In this document: piece by piece, positions 41,526 to 48,543 of the stretch
How the letters are laid out: each line of letters begins with the position of its first letter
How positions within the stretch are numbered: the stretch's first letter is position 1
The notes under the pieces: generated by a model
Seen by the model: only the letters and a program-made list of their open reading frames with translations
What the model was told of the DNA's origin: nothing
Database searches by the model: none
Assembly: GCA_003427395.1 (NCBI GenBank)
Contig: BFEA01000440.1
Location: 1,217,503-1,266,045, forward strand
Origin: Chara braunii
Taxonomy: Eukaryota; Streptophyta; Charophyceae; Charales; Characeae
Direction: 5' to 3'
Length of the DNA stretch: 48,543 nucleotides
Translations under genes and position numbers: made by a program

Positions 41526-41610
41526 CCTGGGATTCCCCACTTCTCTTCTCACTTCTCTAACGATTCCTACCGCAGACGACTCTCCTGGGATTCCCCACTT
41601 CTCTTCTCAC
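41522..41610. repeat. 31-bp direct repeat at the integrase deletion junction
   Basis: CTCTCCTGGGATTCCCCACT plus 11 further bases at 41522-41552 recurs at 41580-41610, offset 58 bp. On the coding strand both copies read through the GNPRR codons that normally lead into the integrase zinc-binding region. The repeat marks where pol coding ends abruptly and the second gag-like frame begins. Confidence 0.8.
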
Positions 41611-42140
41611 GAAAAGGTGACCGTCTCGCACTAAATGGCGTTGCAGCATCCTCTGAGCTCTATTGCTTGCATCCCTTAGCCGCATTTCACATGACAAAAG
41701 AAGCCCCAGCTCTAGGTTGATCCCGTCGTACTCCTCTGCACGAAAAGCCTCCTTAATCTCCCCTTCCTCGAACTCGTCGTCCTGGCTCTCGGGCACTTCG
41801 TCCACATTCCCTGCCGGGTTCAACGAGCTTGACTGGCCAAGGCTTTCCTGCAATAACGTGTTAACGAGGAGATACATTCCTCCCATCAGGTCCTCATGCC
41901 ATTCTACCTGGCCTGGTCCTTCCTCAATCGTCCTCATGTCCTCCAGTAGGTTATGCGAGCTGGCCAGCGCTAATTCCATCATCCACAGAACATCCTTACC
42001 ACCCCAGGAATCCTCTTCTTCAAAGGGTTTGAGGACTAGCTTAGCCCTCCGTTCGTATGCATTTGGTGCTTGCCAGATAGGATAGCTTACATAGCTGGGC
42101 ACTTGCGGCGACCACTTATTTATATGGAGACGAACATCTT
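41557..42140 (-). pseudogene. Pol linker and truncated start of integrase
   Basis: The frame encodes a segment between RNase H and integrase (VSYPIWQAPNAYERRAKL, then an acidic region with DEVPESQDDEFEEGEIKEAF). It ends in HLVRDGHLFVRREVGNPRRV, the lead-in to the H2C2 zinc-binding domain of Ty3/gypsy integrase. A stop follows at once (41557-41559), and neither the His/Cys motif nor a D,D-35-E core appears downstream. The integrase is therefore missing, and this copy cannot have integrated using its own enzyme. Confidence 0.65.
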
Positions 42141-42149
42141 CTTCCTGAT

Positions 42150-42545
42150 CTAGAAAATCATCAACCGGGGCGTATTCTCCACCGCCTCCCCTTCCTGTTT
42201 ATCCCAGTTGATCCGACTCAGCCCATCCGCCCAGTTTTGACTGCCAGGTATCCGTTCCAATTTGAAATTGAACATCCAGATGTACGTCAGCCATCTGGCA
42301 ACCGTCGGATCCGATGGAACGTAATTCCTTAGAGAGTAGGTCAGGGCGGTCGGATCCACTCTCAAAATAAACCTCCTGCCAAAGATGTAGTTCCGGAAGA
42401 ATCGCAGACAATGGAGGACGGCAAGGGTCTCCCTCTTGAACTGAGAGTAGTTCCTCTCCGTCGTACAGAGAGTTTGACTCTCAAATCGCAAGGATCTTTC
42501 CTTTCCTTCCATGTCTTCCTGAATTAGAACTCCCCCTAAAGCAGT
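42150..42545 (-). CDS. Ty3/gypsy RNase H domain
   Basis: Landmarks are TALGGVLIQED, TTERNYSQFKRETLAVLHCL (the conserved ERNY..EKE-type segment), FRNYIFGRRFILRVDPTAL (D of the DH/DP motif), VARWLTYIWMFNFKLERIPG and NWADGLSRINWD (the ADGLSR motif). RNase H removes the RNA strand during reverse transcription. The domain is in a different frame from the preceding RT part: a net ±1 shift lies near 42540, between VETDAD and TALGG. Otherwise the domain is complete. Confidence 0.85.
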   Translation of the reverse strand, partial: TALGGVLIQEDMEGKERSLRFESQTLCTTERNYSQFKRETLAVLHCLRFFRNYIFGRRFILRVDPTALTYSLRNYVPSDPTVARWLTYIWMFNFKLERIPGSQNWADGLSRINWDKQEGEAVENTPRLMIF

Positions 42546-43083
42546 CGGCATCCGTTTCGACAATGAAGGGTTGCGTCTCTGTGGCGTCATAATCTGGCGC
42601 TCCTAACACCAACCCTCCTTCTCGAAATTCTTCCTTCATTCTGGCTACCACCTCTTCTTGTTCTTCACCCCAAACCCATTCCTGGTCCTGACGAACTAAC
42701 TTCCTCAGATGTTCAGTCTTAGCGGCAAAATTCTTGGCGAAGGCCCTCCAAAATCCACACGTACCAAGGAAGCTTCTAACATCAGTTACTGAGTGGAACG
42801 GAACTGGCCACTCAGTAATCTTGTCCGTCTTCTTCACATCCAGCCTCCGACCTTTCTCGCTGCAGACGAACCCCAAAATAGTCGCTTCCCTCATGCAATG
42901 TCTGGATTTGGCCCCGCTCACCGTGAGGTTATGCTCCTCGAGCAGGCTCAGGACTTTTTCGAGGTCCTGGATATGCTCCCAAACAAAGCGCCTTACCCCT
43001 GGCGAGACTTCATCGCTCTCCTTTACTGCTGGCCCCGTCACCGCCAAATCGTCGATGTATGGCTGTGTAATATGGGGGTTGAT
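42481..43083 (-). CDS. Reverse transcriptase, C-terminal half with YIDD
   Basis: Starting right after the in-frame TGA at 43084-43086, the frame reads INPHITQPYIDDLAVTG. YIDD is the catalytic YxDD motif of reverse transcriptase. Then come the palm and thumb elements: EVLSLLEEHNLTVSGAKS-like sequence (LSLLEEHNLTVSGAKSRHC), ILGFVCSEKGRRLD and VTDVRSFLGTCGFWRAFAKN. The RNase H lead-in PFIVETDAD precedes the frameshift. Together with 43084-43749 it forms one RT domain in one frame. Confidence 0.85.
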   Translation of the reverse strand: MNPHITQPYIDDLAVTGPAVKESDEVSPGVRRFVWEHIQDLEKVLSLLEEHNLTVSGAKSRHCMREATILGFVCSEKGRRLDVKKTDKITEWPVPFHSVTDVRSFLGTCGFWRAFAKNFAAKTEHLRKLVRQDQEWVWGEEQEEVVARMKEEFREGGLVLGAPDYDATETQPFIVETDADCFRGSSNSGRHGRKGKILAI

Positions 43084-43785
43084 TCACTGCATAACCCGAA
43101 TCATGGCCCGTTGGACCATTGCTACCGCATTGGTCCACCCTTGAGGGGTCACGTTCATATGGATTAATCCTCGCGGCGTATGCATAGCCGTCACCGGCCT
43201 ATCCGGCGGGTAGACCGAAAACTGATCGTATCCTGAGTAAAGGTCTATTAGCGAAATTATAGGCCTTCCAGCACAGGATTCCGACAAAGCATCCGCATTT
43301 GGCAGTCCTCCAGCATCTCGCACGGTCACCGCATTTAACCTCTGCAGATCTTGCACCCATCGCAGCGTCCCGTTAGGCTTAATGAAGTAGAACCACGGGG
43401 ACGCATACGGTCCACTAGAATAGTCGGCGACGTGTGTACTTATCTTGTCGTCGAGGTACTCCACCACCTTCTTTTTCTCGTCAAGGTTAGGATATCGCGC
43501 CTCTCTCATGTTCCAAGGCTTGTGTGGCACGGTGTGGATGCGGATCATAGGTATCTTGTCCACATCCAGTCTGCCACGCTCCTCGTCGCTAAACGCATAG
43601 GCGCGATGCCTCCTCTTCATTAATTCCTCCATCAATGTTCGCTCTTGAGGCTGTAGGAAGTTGGGTTCCCCTATAATCAACTCCCCCTCGTTCCCTTCGT
43701 TGATACGACATGGCCCTGCTAGAGCACTCTCCCTCATTCGCCGTATCAACCCTCGTTCCCTCTCGTAATATGCTTCCTCGTCCTC
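43084..43785 (-). CDS. Reverse transcriptase, N-terminal half
   Basis: Landmarks are the pre-RT segment RHRAYAFSDEERGRLD, then IPMIRIHTVPHKPWN (which plays the role of the I-x-H-x-I/P segment), ASPWFYFIKPNGTLRWVQDL (fingers), ISLIDLYSGYDQFSVYP (first catalytic aspartate) and HTPRGLIHMNVTPQGWTNA (palm). It copies the element RNA into DNA. A TGA (43084-43086) interrupts the frame nine codons before YIDD; CGA to TGA would be a single CpG transition. A frameshift near 43790 separates it from the protease frame. Confidence 0.85.
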   Translation of the reverse strand, partial: EDEEAYYERERGLIRRMRESALAGPCRINEGNEGELIIGEPNFLQPQERTLMEELMKRRHRAYAFSDEERGRLDVDKIPMIRIHTVPHKPWNMREARYPNLDEKKKVVEYLDDKISTHVADYSSGPYASPWFYFIKPNGTLRWVQDLQRLNAVTVRDAGGLPNADALSESCAGRPIISLIDLYSGYDQFSVYPPDRPVTAMHTPRGLIHMNVTPQGWTNAVAMVQRAMIRVMQ

Positions 43786-43819
43786 TTAACGAGGACGGAA
43801 ACCGGGCGACACTTTTTGT

Positions 43820-44569
43820 CTACCGTCTTGTACCGCCTTTGGGAACCCTGTTTGAGCCGTCCCCTAAAAAAGGCCGACTTACAGATTGTGTTTGAGCTGA
43901 TGCGGGGTGCCTTCCGCTGCCTGGGAGCCGATATACCAACTCCAACCTTCCTGCCTCGGGGCATTCCAGAACTTGCTCCCTCAAGGCCTGGATGGCATCC
44001 GGATCTGCCATCTCATGCGCGGCCACCAGGTCCATGGCCTTTCCAACATCTGACAAGCTGAGGGAAAATGCTTCCACCCTCTGTCCTGCTTCGGGCTCTG
44101 CCTGGAGCCTTCGGCGCTCCCCTTCCGACTCCTTGATCGTGAATGATCCTGGATTGGGCCAGTTCCTTATACTCCTTGGCCCGGTGTTCCTGCAGGTAAT
44201 TATTTCGTAATTCCCGCAGGCAGGATCGCATAAGAGGAGGATTAACGTCCCGTCATGCTTATTGAATATCACGGTCTCCGTCCTTCTCAGGAACGACCTC
44301 CCTAGGAGGATTCCGTGATCCACGTCCGACATGATGAAGAAACAAGCCCTGACCTTCACCTTTCCAACCTCCATGAGTACATTCGAGGCTGTCCCATAAA
44401 ATACGGCCTTGCAACTGGCTCCGTGCAGAATACCACAGTCAGAACGGTCTATATCCAACCCGAATCTGATCGCGTCCGCCTCCCGGATGATGTTCATTTC
44501 CGCCCCGGTGTCCACCATTGCTGCACACTTGGAGCCTTTTACCACTAAATCCACTGTGCCGCAGGCCAC
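43820..44569 (-). CDS. Retroviral-type aspartic protease
   Basis: Starts in the same frame as gag, just after a TGA (44570-44572). The catalytic signature AAMVDTGAEMNII is near residues 16-28 (D20-T-G-A), and the second conserved segment HGILLGRSFL lies about 70 residues on. Between them is the beta-rich flap region. The enzyme cleaves the gag-pol polyprotein inside the particle. The C-terminal 100 residues are a linker to RT. No conventional ATG lies at the start, so translation would need to come through from gag. Confidence 0.8.
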   Translation of the reverse strand: MACGTVDLVVKGSKCAAMVDTGAEMNIIREADAIRFGLDIDRSDCGILHGASCKAVFYGTASNVLMEVGKVKVRACFFIMSDVDHGILLGRSFLRRTETVIFNKHDGTLILLLCDPACGNYEIITCRNTGPRSIRNWPNPGSFTIKESEGERRRLQAEPEAGQRVEAFSLSLSDVGKAMDLVAAHEMADPDAIQALREQVLECPEAGRLELVYRLPGSGRHPASAQTQSVSRPFLGDGSNRVPKGGTRR

Positions 44570-46207
44570 TCACTTCCAATCCATCTTCGTGCCTGACTCC
44601 GCCCATTCTGCCTCCTTGGGCAGAATCGTGCCCAGATGGACATTGGGCACCAAGCGCCGCGACAATCTCCCCTTCAGTTCATCGCGGAGCCGCGGGGCTG
44701 ACGCTAGGATTTCCTTCAGGGTCATGAGGTCATTATGCCCCTCCAACAGCCGGTCGATCACTTTCTCTACGTCAAATCCCTCTTCCAACCGAACCACGTA
44801 TTTTTTCTTTTTGGTTGGTCCGTCACGTATGATCGGCTCGGCCTCTCCCCTGGCCCCCTTTTTCCTTGCCCGCTGCTCCGCTCTCTGATCCTCTTCCTGG
44901 CGCAGCCTCTCGTCTTCTTCCTCTTCATCATCGTCATCCTCCACTTCCACGGCCTCTTTCCTCTTTCCTGGTTCCGGCTCCCTCCTTGGAGGTTCTTGGT
45001 TGGCGCTGACTCTCGCTTGATTTCTCGTTCGTGCTGCCTGCGCCAGCCAGGCCTGCGGGGTGAGGGGTCTCCCCATCATTCCCGATTGTGGGCACGACCC
45101 CACTACATTTACTCCAGGTCGCCGAGGCGCTGACTCCAGGCTGGAGTCATAGAGGAACACCTTGAGGATGTTAGATCTCCATCTCGTCACTTCCTCGCAG
45201 AGGCCCACCAATTTCTGTTGGTACCTCCCCATCTTATCCAGCAGGGCCTCCATCTTCCCACATAAGACGGACGGAGGCTCCATCCTTTCCTCCTTCTTCT
45301 CGTCATCTAGCTCAATGATTACGGGCTCTTCCTTCTTACTCCCTCCTTGTAGTCCTTGAGCCACTTCCTCATTGCTCCCTACTTCCTCCACCCCAATCGG
45401 TGGTTCCTCCTTTTCCTGCCATAGCCTGAACATGGCAGGGGGTGGCGGCCCAAACGCCGCTCTTCGTTGGGCTTCAGCCCTCACTCCTCCAAGCCTTCTG
45501 TCAATGGCTTCCCCAAACTGATCGTAGATGTTCCCATCCATAGTGGAGGAAATCAGCCCGCTCCTCTCGTCTTCCCGTCTTACATTACAGAACCTTATAG
45601 TGTGACCTTGCTGGTCACAATGTTGATAGATGGCCGTCCTCCAGTCAAAACGGGGTCTTCCATACCCCTGACTCCCCAGATCCACCTGGCCTTGATACCC
45701 CTGGCCTTGGTACCCCTGGCCTTGATTCCCTTGGCCTTGGTACCCCTGGCCTTGGAACCCCTGGCCCTGGTACCCCTGGCCTTGATTCCCTTGGCCTTGG
45801 TACCCCTGGCCTTGATTCCCTTGGCCTTGGTACCGCTGGCCTTGACCATTCCGTTGCCTTCCTCTTCCGCCGCCATTCGTGCATCGCCCCCTTCCTCCAC
45901 CCCTCCCTCCGTTGCCTTGATTGCCCTGCCCCTGGTTCCCACCTCCTGCCACGCTTCCCTGTGAACTGGGAGCGGGTGACGGCGGCGGGGCCACAGGCTG
46001 GGCCTGGGCTGCGGGGTGGATGGGTGGCGGCATACTTGTTTGCGGTCCGGCTACTGGCGGCGGGCTTCCCCATGGCACAATTGCATTGATCACCGGCCAG
46101 GGCCATTGTCTGTAGGACGGCGCCCCTCCTTGCGAGGGGCCCGTACTAGATGACGGAACCGCTACATTTGAAGGGGTTGCTGTTAAAGCTTGGGGCTCCT
46201 GCGCTTT
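44570..46207 (-). CDS. Gag, C-terminal half: Gly/Gln repeats, degenerate zinc knuckle, acidic and coiled regions
   Basis: Continues the capsid frame after a TGA (46208-46210). A Pro-rich region is followed by about 13 copies of a pentapeptide of the GYQGQ/GNQGQ type (about 45655-45850; DNA period 15 bp), and RGGGRGR-type basic sequence. The knuckle reads YQHCDQQGHTIRFC: spacing is that of C-x2-C-x4-H-x4-C, but the first cysteine is tyrosine. Further on are acidic runs (EVEDDDDEEEEDE) and a KKKKYVVRLEEGFDVEKVI segment before the protease. It ends MDWK-TGA. Confidence 0.7.
   Translation of the reverse strand, partial: KAQEPQALTATPSNVAVPSSSTGPSQGGAPSYRQWPWPVINAIVPWGSPPPVAGPQTSMPPPIHPAAQAQPVAPPPSPAPSSQGSVAGGGNQGQGNQGNGGRGGGRGRCTNGGGRGRQRNGQGQRYQGQGNQGQGYQGQGNQGQGYQGQGFQGQGYQGQGNQGQGYQGQGYQGQVDLGSQGYGRPRFDWRTAIYQHCDQQGHTIRFCNVRREDERSGLISSTMDGNIYDQFGEAIDRRLGGVRAEAQRRAAFGPPPPAMFRLWQEKEEPPIGVEEVGSNEEVAQGLQGGSKKEEPVIIELDDEKKEERMEPPSVLCGKMEALLDKMGRYQQKLVGLCEEVTRWRSNILKVFLYDSSLESAPRRPGVNVVGSCPQSGMMGRPLTPQAWLAQAARTRNQARVSANQEPPRREPEPGKRKEAVEVEDDDDEEEEDERLRQEEDQRAEQRARKKGARGEAEPIIRDGPTKKKKYVVRLEEGFDVEKVIDRLLEGHNDLMTLKEILASAPRLRDELKGRLSRRLVPNVHLGTILPKEAEWAESGTKMDWK
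45655..45850. repeat. 15-bp minisatellite coding for (G-Y/N-Q-G-Q)n
   Basis: Repeats of the word CCTTGGTACCCCTGG with TTGATTCCC variants, read on the minus strand as Gly-Tyr/Asn-Gln-Gly-Gln. The phase keeps the gag frame open. Both other frames also stay open across it, which explains several shadow frames. Confidence 0.85.
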
Positions 46208-47077
46208 TCATGATCCCTGACCGCCCTGCGCCAAGTTACGCACTTTGCGCTGGGCCTTCGTCAGGCGCTGCGGCACCGGCTCTTCCTCTTCCCAGAGTTC
46301 TTCCTCAACGACTTTTTTTATCACCGGCTCCTTTCCTTTCATTTTGACAGCCGTCACTACCCTCCTTTGCACCACCGGCTTTGTCGTATGCCCCAGCTGT
46401 GCCAATACGTCTGTAACAATCCTTGTTACCCCCGGGGTCCCAGAAGCGGTCGCATCCCTTTCCTTTCTCTTCTGCCTTTGCAGGCGTACCTGACGCTGCT
46501 CCACCTGGTCCAGACACCCAACTTCCACCTCTCTGTCAATGGTGGCCCAGGTGAGCTTGGTGCTACCTCCTCCATGTCTCGTCAATTCGACAGCCTCCGA
46601 CGCCGTGAGTAGCCCCAGGAAGATGGCGCACTGTGCTTCCTCCGAGATCCCATGGACCTTCCGCGCCCTTTTCTTAAATTCTTGGACAAAGGCCCCTATT
46701 GTCGTAAAATCCTCTTTGTTCATTGCCTCAAGGTCCGCGGTAGTCAACAACCCATCTCCCAGACGGTACTTCCTCCGCATCCCCTCCTTAAACCTCTCCC
46801 AGCTGCCTTGGGCTGGATCTATGACTTTCTTCACCTCTTGGTGGTAGCTGTGGATGACATACTGAAGGATGCATTGAAACTTTACAATGTCCGACCGCCC
46901 GACCAAAGCTTGTTCCACCCGCTCCAGCCATTCCGAGACTCTTTCCCCACAAAAATGGAAGGTATCGACCTTTGGGATATTGCTCGGATTCCTTTCATGC
47001 TGGTCGATGGCCGCGATGAGGTAATCGAGTGTCAGACCCTTCTTGGGTGCACCCGATGCGCCGCCAGTTTCAGGCAT
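46208..47077 (-). CDS. Gag, N-terminal half: capsid domain
   Basis: The ATG at 47077 starts MPETGGASGAPKKGLTLDYL. The capsid core of LTR-retrotransposon gag (Retrotrans_gag type) runs from about residue 48 to 170: VSEWLERVEQALVGRSD, SWERFKEGMRRKYRLGD and IGAFVQEFKKRARKVHGISE followed by CAIFLGLL. The C-terminal part is charged and basic. It ends at TGA (46208-46210), but the same frame stays open for another 545 codons, so the TGA is probably a CGA codon changed by one transition. Gag builds the virus-like particle. It is preceded by the PBS and about 300 bases of leader. Confidence 0.8.
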   Translation of the reverse strand: MPETGGASGAPKKGLTLDYLIAAIDQHERNPSNIPKVDTFHFCGERVSEWLERVEQALVGRSDIVKFQCILQYVIHSYHQEVKKVIDPAQGSWERFKEGMRRKYRLGDGLLTTADLEAMNKEDFTTIGAFVQEFKKRARKVHGISEEAQCAIFLGLLTASEAVELTRHGGGSTKLTWATIDREVEVGCLDQVEQRQVRLQRQKRKERDATASGTPGVTRIVTDVLAQLGHTTKPVVQRRVVTAVKMKGKEPVIKKVVEEELWEEEEPVPQRLTKAQRKVRNLAQGGQGS

Positions 47078-47378
47078 CTTGACAACCTCTTCTTTTCAAG
47101 CTTCCTGAAAGAGAAAAAACAAGCACATTTCCTTATTCAACATTATACCTTGACCGGTCTATTCCATCCATCCTACGTAACCCTCAGTACTTACTTTACC
47201 CAAATGTTAACACGATCGTCCCTCATACTTCCTCTACTTGGGTAGGTAAATTTACTCACCTATACTTAGTCAATCATATATTTCTTCATTACCCTCTCAT
47301 CACTCCTTTATGCCTTTTCTTATTCACTTCTCATACCCGGATGTCGTTCCATCAGGGACAACGGTAGGCTTTCCGCAA
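47078..47378 (-). promoter_or_regulatory. 5' leader of the retrotransposon
   Basis: The non-coding stretch between primer-binding site and gag ATG. An in-frame TGA lies seven codons upstream of the ATG, supporting that start. No hairpin as strong as those in the LTR is seen. Confidence 0.55.
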
Positions 47379-47396
47379 TCCCCGGCCACGGCGCCA
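47379..47396 (-). promoter_or_regulatory. Primer-binding site complementary to tRNA-Asp
   Basis: On the minus strand it reads TGGCGCCGTGGCCGGGGA. This matches 17 of 18 bases of the site complementary to the 3' end of plant-type tRNA-Asp (TGGCGCCGTTGCCGGGGA, from memory). It starts two bases after the LTR border, as expected for a minus-strand primer site. This site fixes the orientation and the LTR boundary at 47399. Confidence 0.85.
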
Positions 47397-47398
47397 CC

Positions 47399-48543
47399 TG
47401 TCGGGCGCATCGGTCCTGCACCGCACCAGGGCAGCGCGGGACCCTCCCGGCCGCGTCACGCAGGAGTTGGTTTAAATCCTTCGTTGCAGATAATAAATAT
47501 GGAGCTTCCTTAAGTCGCTCCGGCCGAGTGCGCCAGCCATACCTCTCGCGAGCCCCTACAACAGGATAGGGCCTACGCGAGGCACGACTTACCTACACCT
47601 TACGGGAGCTCTCACCTCCCTTCGGTGGGCGTATCCCCGTTGAGCTACCAGTCCACAGTACGAAAGCTAATCAGTTGCAATCGCAGAGGTGGACCAGCCG
47701 AGGGCGTTTCTCGTTCGCTGTAGCATAGGGGGTACGCGCGGTAATACGCCTCTGTCGGACCCGTACGCGGACCGACATCTTGGGGGGCTGAAAACCCAAG
47801 CGCGGCCCGTCGTCGGTCGACTAGGACGCATCCCACACACCACACGCACACCACTTTACGAACACAAAAACATAAAACATGCACACGCACACGTACGAAA
47901 CGACACGACATAAACAACGCGACAACGCTCCTAGCCCCTCGGTAGCCGTCCCATAACTTTTCGACGCGAAATCGAATAGGCGTTGCGCGCGAGACTTAGG
48001 ATAAAACCGCACGGACGCAGGGCCTACTCATATCGACTCGCAATGCAAACGTACGCAAGCAGTCGCAATGATGACGTACTATGTAGTGCCCATAATCAAG
48101 CGGTCCCTCGTGGATCCGAGTACCGCTTATGACATTCAAGTGTCAGACTCGAAGTGCCGTGAGGGCCTAACCCTTCACGACATTGCACGGCTGAAGGAGT
48201 AACTGTGCAGCCGCCGCGACATCTCCGGCTCTCGGCCTGAGTGTCTCGGTAGGGAAATTAAATAGGCTCTGCGCGAGGGAAAACCCCTCCCCTGCAGAGC
48301 CTAGGGTTTGGGGTGTCCTGGACAAGGACCTCGAATCCCGGCCCAGGACCAAACGTCCGACCAAGAAAAATCATCAAAAGCAAGAATAAAAATAGAACGA
48401 GAGGCCTCCCCTTCGCCCCTCATCCTCAGCTTCTGAGTAGGATTTTAGTATGGGGACTCTTCAACCCTATGCAAACATTCATCCCAAGTACCCATGTATA
48501 CATATATAAGGGTTAAGTATGTGACGATCACTTCTCACGTTCT
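47399..48543 (-). mobile_element. Partial 5' LTR of the minus-strand element (copy C, U5 side)
   Basis: Begins TGTCGGGCGCATCGG next to the PBS and runs to the window edge. It is nearly identical to 29417-30548, with one 13-base net insertion that includes a duplicated CCCTTCGCCCC-type phrase around 48408-48420. It contains the nested hairpin 47545-47581 and the hairpins at 48169-48301. The remaining ~6.4 kb expected from copy B lies outside the window. Confidence 0.85.

Noticed and set aside
45467-45964. Plus-strand frame rich in PLALVPLAL repeats
   Set aside because: It is the antisense reading of the 15-bp gag minisatellite.

Overview
The window looks like a transposon-dense intergenic stretch of a plant-lineage nuclear genome. 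Evidence: a Ty3/gypsy-type retrotransposon with a plant-like tRNA-Asp primer-binding site, many microsatellites (two of them collapsed into N gaps), long satellites and nested insertions. No ordinary host gene can be supported. From remembered resemblance of the gag/pol protein style I guess a charophyte alga such as Chara braunii; that is inference, about 50% sure.

Layout, left to right. (1) 1-7669 and 15572-~19700 were once contiguous. They hold a flanking repeat (1-560, inverted relative to ~16600-18260), a 26-bp minisatellite, a 512-bp MITE and a tandem array of at least six strongly diverged, broken copies of an unrecognised coding module of about 0.76-0.97 kb. (2) 7670-15567 is a solo LTR of about 7.9 kb that landed inside that array. 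It starts TGTCG, ends CGACA and is flanked by ACGA on both sides. (3) 19830-22510 is a ~91-bp satellite and 23725-25545 is a satellite of strong palindromes, followed by GT/GA/CT microsatellites. (4) 26800-29416 has little beyond a broken unknown gene on the minus strand. (5) 29417 to the right edge is one giant Ty3/gypsy-like element on the minus strand: 3' LTR (about 7.5 kb, 29417-~36960), an internal region of about 10.4 kb, a primer-binding site (47379-47396) and the first 1.1 kb of the 5' LTR (47399-48543).

Reading the element leftwards, it encodes gag capsid, a Gly/Gln-repeat region with a damaged zinc knuckle, an aspartic protease, reverse transcriptase, RNase H and the very start of an integrase. 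The rest of the integrase is missing and the junction carries a 31-bp direct repeat. A second gag-like protein (capsid-like segment, pentapeptide repeats, coiled coil, intact CCHC knuckle) follows. In-frame TGA/TAG codons and frameshifts show a decayed copy.

The most unusual signal is in the giant LTRs. They hold no credible genes but carry chains of hairpins. One array has 5-6 units of ~122 bp, each folding into a long nested hairpin with the same asymmetric internal loop. A second has 7-8 hairpins whose stems change by compensatory substitutions while the ~20-nt loop stays nearly constant within one LTR and differs between LTR copies. This looks like selected or concertedly evolving nucleic-acid structure, and I know of no described counterpart.
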